Shown in pieces: positions 58,531 through 64,000 of a stretch of 64,000 bases of DNA. How positions within the stretch are numbered: position 1 is the stretch's first letter; each line of letters opens with the position of its first letter. The stretch comes from Echinarachnius parma (Eukaryota; Echinodermata; Echinoidea; Clypeasteroida; Echinarachniidae): contig JBAMJV010001299.1 of NCBI GenBank assembly GCA_037951105.1, positions 255,477 to 319,476 on the forward strand. Direction: 5' to 3'. Both the position numbers and the translations under genes were made by a program. The notes beneath the pieces were generated by a model. The model was not told the DNA's origin, searched no databases, and was given only the letters and a program-made list of their open reading frames with translations.

Positions 58531-59812
58531 ACAAGAGCCCCAGGGGGGCACGACGCTCACCTGAGGTCAATCAATTCACATCTGGCGCATGTTCTCTCTG
58601 GCACCCTCAGAAGATATGAAATCAGTTGAAATCATGCCAAAATCTATAATGTGATGTACTATTTAATCAATAACTTTTGATCCCCTGTACCTAACATTAT
58701 GATTTACCATAATGTTTGGGTGAATCATAAAAAAAGACAGACACACATATAAGACAAAGCTTAACACATTTCACCAGCCACTGACCACTTCAGCATATTA
58801 ACCCCACTCACATAGGGACCCTATGGGGCCATTCTGCGATGGCCTGTCATACTTCTGGATCTTGAGAAGAAGATATTTAAAATTAACATATTTTTTACAC
58901 TTGGTGCACTCCCCCAGGGCCCCCCTGAGGGCCACGCCCACCATTTTAGCAACTTTGATTCCTCTACCCCTAAGGATGATTCCTGCCATGTTTGGTTGGA
59001 ATCTAATCATTGGTTCTGGAGAAGAAGATGAAAATGTATATTTCCTATGGTAGGGCCCAAAAAAAAACTGTTACGCCCACAGGGCCCTTGTGGGGCCACC
59101 CACAAAAATCTTGTGAACAACTTTCATTCTTCATCAATAGAGGCATCTACATATGAAATATCAGGTCTGTCATACTTCTGGATCTTGAGAAGAAGATGTT
59201 TAAAATTTACATATTTTTTACACTTGGTGCCCTCCTCCAGGGCCCCCCTGGGGGCCACGCCCACCATTTTAGCAACTTTGGTTCCTCTACCCCTAAAGAT
59301 GATTCCTGCTATGTTTGGTTGGAATCTAATCATTGATTCTGGAGAAGAAGATGAAAATGTATATTTCCTATGGTAGGGCCCCCAAAAAAACTGTTACGCC
59401 CACAGGGCCCTTATGGGACCACCCACAAAAATCTTGTGAACAACTTTCATTCTTCATCAATAGAGGCATCTAAATATGAAATATCAGGTCTGTCATACTT
59501 CTGGATCTTGAGAAGAAGATGTTTAAAATTTACATATTTTTTACATGTGGTGCCCTCCCCCAGGGCCCCCCTGGGGGCCACGCCCACCATTTTAGCAACT
59601 TTGGTTCCTCTACCCCTAAATATGATTCCTGCCAAGTTTGGTTGGAATCCGATCATTGGTTCTGGAGAAGAAGATGAAAATGTAAAAAGTTTACGGACGA
59701 CGGACGACGCACGACGCACGACGCACGACGGACGACGGACGACGGACGACGGACGACGGACGAAAAGCGATCACAATAGCTCACTTGAGCCTTTGGCTCA
59801 GGTGAGCTAAAA
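58531..59812. mobile_element. Hairpin-ended element with 323-bp monomers and GGACGAC tract
   Basis: Start ACAAGAGCCCCAGGGGGGCA with a GCCCC/GGGGC hairpin, then the block GCTCACCTGAG (58555-58565). Monomer landmark CTGTCATACTTCTGGATCTT is at 58844, 59167 and 59490, an exact 323-bp period. Then follow a GGACGACGCAC tract (about 59692-59765) and the 3' hairpin, GCTCACTTGAGCC to GGCTCAGGTGAGC (59779-59807). Frames open through the monomers are repeat artefacts. Same plan as 18672-20397 and 24202-24990. Confidence 0.85.
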
Positions 59813-60387
59813 ATGTTATGGAACCTGTCTTTGGAGGTCACCTGTCTACAATGGCTACTTTTCTTGTTTCCCTTAGATGGTCACTATACACAGGTTCGAC
59901 TGTTGGTGACTTTCATAAAGCAAAATAAACATTGATAACATACAGATATAATGTATATATATATATATATATATACGTGTAATATGGAAATTGTTAAAAA
60001 GAATTTCTAATGGGTTTTCAAGTTCTCTAGCTTGAAATGAAATAGCATCGTACCAAGAAATGGTTATTACGGAAATTGTTTTTAAAAAATACGATATGGT
60101 ACTGGTAGTATCTTGCAAAGGCATCCCGGATATTTATAAATTGAACATTTCTCTGCATCACAAAGCTTGCTTCAAATTATTCAAGACAGGTTTCATTTTT
60201 TGTATACGTGTACAACATGTTATTCCTCGTAGACCCAAGTCCTAGATTTTGTTTTGCCGACCAGTCTTGAATAGGTTAGCAGCCACTCAAAACAATATAC
60301 GTGATATAGTGGCAAATTTTACTAACGTCTTGTATGTTGCACCACATGTGATAAGACTATAAGACTGTGAAATTCATCATTTCGTGA

Positions 60388-60950
60388 TTAAAGGGATAGT
60401 TGAGTTTTGGTAGTAGAGAGGGCGCAAGACTACTTTTTGTTGTTGTGAGGTAATGAAAAACTGAGTGTAAAATTTGAAAGAGCATATTTAAATAATAAAA
60501 TCATCTTTGTTTGATCAAAATCGGTTCAGAGATGGCTGAAATATCCATAAATATAACAATTTGTAATAAAGCTGGGGCCCCAGGTTTATTAGAGAATTTT
60601 GAACCAGGCGTTAAAAATTCAAAAAAATGGTTCCTCTTTTCAAAAAGTTACAAAATAGGTATTTAAATAGTTGTTGGTTATTTCTTTATCTAATCACTAT
60701 TTCAACAAAACATCACATGCACAATATTTTATTCAAAATGGTTGAAACCGATAAGTGTTTAGAGAGCGCCCTCTTACGTTTTAACGGATCTTTTTGAATG
60801 ATAACATGATCTTTACTACGTCATTTGTAATTTTGTGTTCCTTTCTAGTTATAACTATTAGTTTTTAATGTAATGATGCAGGTTTTGGTTACTAAAATTC
60901 AGTTTCACCAAAACTGTACTCTCCTTACCAGAACTCAACTATCCTTTTAA
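60388..60950. mobile_element. TTAA MITE
   Basis: The ends TTAAAGGGATAGTTGAGTTT and the complement of AACTCAACTATCCTTTTAA have TTAA at both borders. A truncated relative is at 25494-25965. The interior carries GAGAGCGCCCTCT and is non-coding. Confidence 0.8.
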
Positions 60951-62338
60951 AACTCGAAAATGTTTATTCATATAAAAACTATAAAGTCTGAATAATTAAT
61001 GTTACTAAATGATAATGCAGAGCTCAAATGGCAGGTTCCAAAGAAAAGTGTTGCTATTAGTATTAGACTGGTCAGGTCAAACTAGAACAAAGTCCCTTTA
61101 AATTTGTTGTTGATGGCCCTAGTGTGGAGCCCCTACAAGTAAGTAAGACATCATATTTAACAATGTGCATGTGTTTTTTTAATGTATCATTATCAGAAAC
61201 AATAAACACGCACTGTAATAATAATAGTCAGCCCATAAATGCAACCATTTGATCATTCAAAAGACCCACTTGTTTTCTAATTAGTTTCGTGTTTTTGTTC
61301 ATGTTAAATTGACTGTATTATATATACTTTTGAAATGTTTGTAAATATTGTAAAGCGCATAGGGAACCAATTTGGTTATATGCGCTATATAAGCTGAAAT
61401 TATTATTATTATTATTAAAAACACACTGACAGGCTAAAAAATACCAGCTTTCCAACCTTTTGCAGTATACTACCTACATTTTCTTGCATATCTGGAAATC
61501 CAGTCAAAACAAATTCCATGTTCTCCAAGAATAGAATTGATGACGTCAGTCCACGAGTACACAGGGGTATGCAGATCAAGTACCAAATGTAGTTTAAGTG
61601 AATTTGCAACTTGGGTTACTCACTTAATAATCCATGTACACAATGGACTCTTTGCATAAAAACAAGAAATTGCTTTAAAACAAAAACTAGGGACCAGCTC
61701 ATTAATGTCAGTATTGCTATAATTACGAATGACTGCTGAAGAAGAGAGGTAGTGATGATTTTGAGCTTATCCCTACACAAAAGCTTGGCAAGACTGCTTT
61801 TTGTTATGTATGCAAACTAATGTCTGAATATCACCTTTAAAAAAAACAATCAAATTGTGTGATTATACTCCCAGAAGGTGCTGCATAGTAATGGAAGAAG
61901 AAGAACTGTGCAAAGACTGCTACCATTTATTCCAAAACGACCTTCCTATTCTCAACAAATAGTGCAAATAGTTGGATAAGATGTTCAGCTATCTTACGCT
62001 ACCAATGCCTAGATAGCATGTATTAAGGAATGTACATCATATAACTACTTATAACTGAGTGATAGTAAACAACATATACATGTATATGTATGGTTTCCTT
62101 TCCTCAATTCAGAAATCCTCGATAGTCTAGGTAGTCATGGTAACCAAAGATGTACAGTAATTATGAGTTTTCTCTACAAAAAATACAAACATGGGCTTTG
62201 CAGCATACAGGAAGTATCAAGTATGTAGTCAAAATAACACATGACGTAGGTACGCACACATGACAAACAAAACAAATTATTATCAACAGACATACACATA
62301 CACACATACATACACAAAACACACCCAGGTACAAACAT
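60951..62338. other. Mostly non-coding, with a SINE-tail-like stretch
   Basis: About 61345-61420 holds GTAAAGCGCATAGGG...ATGCGCTATATAAGC followed by ATT repeats, the usual 3' tail of a common invertebrate SINE/LINE group; a reverse-oriented relative is near 62890-62935. The exon candidate at 61445-61522 is listed separately. Confidence 0.45.
61445..61522 (-). CDS. Exon candidate, BRCT-like start
   Basis: 78 nt, 26 codons, phase 0 on both sides, between an acceptor (ATTCTATTCTTGGAG) and a weak donor (GTATTT). It reads NMEFVLTGFPDMQENVGSIL, then QKVGKL, which resembles the first strand and helix of a BRCT domain (F.LTGF......I...GG). No companion BRCT exons were found nearby, so it could be coincidence or a single exon of a neighbouring minus-strand gene. 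Confidence 0.3.
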
Positions 62339-62370
62339 ACAAACACACACACACACACACACACACACAA
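62339..62370. repeat. (CA)n microsatellite
   Basis: A simple dinucleotide tract in a wider CA-rich stretch from 62290 to 62410. Confidence 0.9.
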
Positions 62371-62716
62371 GAATACAGAAACATAAACACACACACGTGT
62401 AAACACTCACACATTTGTTGGCATTTTTGAGGAAAAACATACCTATCTCGAATACTTCTTAATTTCCATTCAAAAGCCACAATGAAATATTAAGTTGAGT
62501 ACCAGAAGGCTCTTACCACGCATACACACACACAATAATCAATATTCAACATTCTTACAGCCTTCTTGCATGCACCAGATTTATACCATCCACTTAAAAA
62601 GGGAGTACTAGTATTAATTGTATGAGGAGTTAAAATGGTTGTTTTATCAGAATTTGTTTAAACTTGAGAATTGAGCTGTAAGTACATTAGTGTTTCAATA
62701 TCTACTTTAGATTTAC

Positions 62717-62797
62717 CATACATGTAGGTGATATACTGGGTAGTCTCGTGGTATTTTGGTTCGAGCCTTCGTCTTTCAATACGGCACTTGTATCCTT
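62717..62797 (-). CDS. Exon candidate of unknown gene
   Basis: 81 nt with acceptor GGCTTTACAG and donor GTAAAT, phase 1 on both sides. It reads GYKCRIERRRLEPKYHETTQ, then YITYMY; composition is protein-like but I do not recognise a family. Text just upstream (62806-62840) is part of an inverted repeat with 63083-63118, which weakens the case. Confidence 0.25.
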
Positions 62798-62805
62798 CTG
62801 TAAAG

Positions 62806-63435
62806 CCATTGTCACATATCACTGGATAGCCTGAACGGACGCCCAACGGAGAGCCACATTATCAATTCGTTATAATAATAATATGATGAATTTATATAGC
62901 GCTTAATGCAAACAAGCCTCTAAGCGCTTTAGAAAAGGAAATAAGAGTTATATGTGTTTCTTGTTCGGCGAATGCGTTCCTTATCAGGCGATGTACGTTG
63001 TTCCATCGGGCAGAATGTTTTGTGCATGGAGGAGACTTTCACCACTGAATAATAATGATTTAACTAATTGTCTAGATACGTCCAGCATCCGTTTGCACTA
63101 TCCTGTGATATGTGACAACACCATAAGGCATTTTATCCACATTTGCTGCTCTCAACCCAGGTGTAGTAAGTAAATGAAAAACCAACAGGAACGTATTCCT
63201 TGAAATGCTTGATGCGCCTGAAAGGCGACTTTGCTACTGCCAGGGATATATACATGTATATCACTGCACTTTATCCACATTTGCTGCTCTCAACCCAGGT
63301 GTAGTAAATGGTAACTGACAGACATGTATTCCTTGAAATGCTAGATGCGCCTGAAATGCGGCTTGGCTACTGCCAGGGATATATCTTTATTACTGCACTT
63401 TATCCACATTTGCTGCTCTCAACCCAGGTGTACAG
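62806..63435. repeat. Inverted repeat and three tandem units
   Basis: GTCACATATCACTGGATAGC near 62809 is inverted at about 63098-63117. Then TTTATCCACATTTGCTGCTC starts at 63132, 63270 and 63399 (spacing 138 and 129), each followed by CAACCCAGGTGTA, and between units GATGCGCCTGAAA and CTACTGCCAGGGATATAT. Probably the tandem part of another repeat element whose ends I cannot define. Confidence 0.65.
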
Positions 63436-64000
63436 TAAATGATACCTTGCAGGGATTCATTCGTGCCTCGCAGCAGCTAGACTTCACCAATGGTAATAGT
63501 ATACTGTATTTTATAATGCTTCATTGCACCTCAGAATATAATTTCTAGATTGATGATGCAATATATTACCCTGTTGCTGGAGTATTAATATCATTATTTT
63601 TTATTATTAGGAATCAAACAAGGTCAGCTAATTTGCTGGCACTGGTCCATCATAAACTTGTGAGCCTTTTTGCCATCTATAATGCTGTTATGCCGTTATG
63701 CCAATGACTAGGGCTTGGCACTAATACAACATATTAAAGCCTGTTGGGCCGGGACCAGTAAAATGCTAATTTAGGCCTGCCAAAATCCATGAAATATTAT
63801 CTTGGGTCTAACCAATGACAGACAATAAAACAATTGTGTTAAGCAAGGCCCTCTCTTCAGCTTTTTTGTTTACGTGGGCAAACATAAAAAACATCAGATA
63901 GAATCCAACCATAGAATTGTGCATTTAAGATCCTAATTATGAATTAGTGGCCCCCAAAAAGCATGTCTAGTGCTGAAATTAAATTTCTGGTGGCCACTGG
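63436..64000. other. Non-coding, relic of TGGTGGCC family at the edge
   Basis: GGGCCGGGACCAGTAAAA near 63745 and CTGAAATTAAATTTCTGGTG at the right edge resemble the hAT-like family at 21628-22880. The rest is unassigned. Confidence 0.4.

Noticed and set aside
59047-59810. Two overlapping frames of 109 and 146 codons with similar proteins
   Set aside because: Similarity arises because both lie on 323-bp tandem monomers of the hairpin-ended element; no coding signal beyond that.

Overview
The window looks like a piece of a marine invertebrate nuclear genome, most likely a deuterostome and perhaps an echinoderm. The evidence is AT-rich DNA, introns with GT/AG borders, tRNA-derived SINEs, many foldback MITEs, and a TPR plus TIR gene family typical of invertebrates with large innate-immunity repertoires. 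The exact species cannot be read from the sequence.

Left part (1-20.7 kb): two tandem copies of a gene joining a TTC22-like tetratricopeptide region to a C-terminal TIR-like domain, both on the plus strand. Copy 1 is cut by the window edge (1-933). Copy 2 is a complete 734-codon open frame (9526-11730) preceded by a degenerate duplicate of its own start exon. The 3' flanks of both genes (2905-9222 and 14074-20722) are copies of one segment offset by about 11.2 kb. Each flank carries private transposon insertions, so each serves as the empty-site control for the other.

Middle (20.7-29 kb): a nest of DNA elements. It holds a satellite-like element whose motif GGTAACGGAAGGAC recurs about every 200 bp, a hAT-like element inserted into it, a Tc1/pogo-like element with perfect 29-bp inverted ends, and a hairpin-ended element with internal monomers and a (GGAC)-rich tract.

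Right part (29.5-55 kb): one large minus-strand gene, an MCTP (multiple C2 and transmembrane domain protein). I can place 20 coding exons whose phases all agree; they encode three C2 domains, two transmembrane segments and the conserved C-terminus. Sense runs from 54980 down to 29505, so it lies tail-to-tail with the TIR genes. One excess base in the second listed exon breaks the frame. Several exons have partial copies in neighbouring introns, often beside GAT or GAGGAA microsatellites. Beyond 55 kb there are mainly repeats, plus two weak exon candidates (one BRCT-like) of a possible further minus-strand gene.

Most unusual signals: (1) two elements, at 20.7 kb and 43.8 kb, share the terminus GGGCAATTCCACGGTAAC but each repeats its own version of the following 8-9 bases through its interior at roughly nucleosome spacing; (2) three unrelated families share one plan of 5' palindrome, 5' block, tandem monomers, short GC-rich satellite and 3' hairpin built from the 5' block; (3) a purine tract of roughly 670 bp begins just after an MCTP splice donor.
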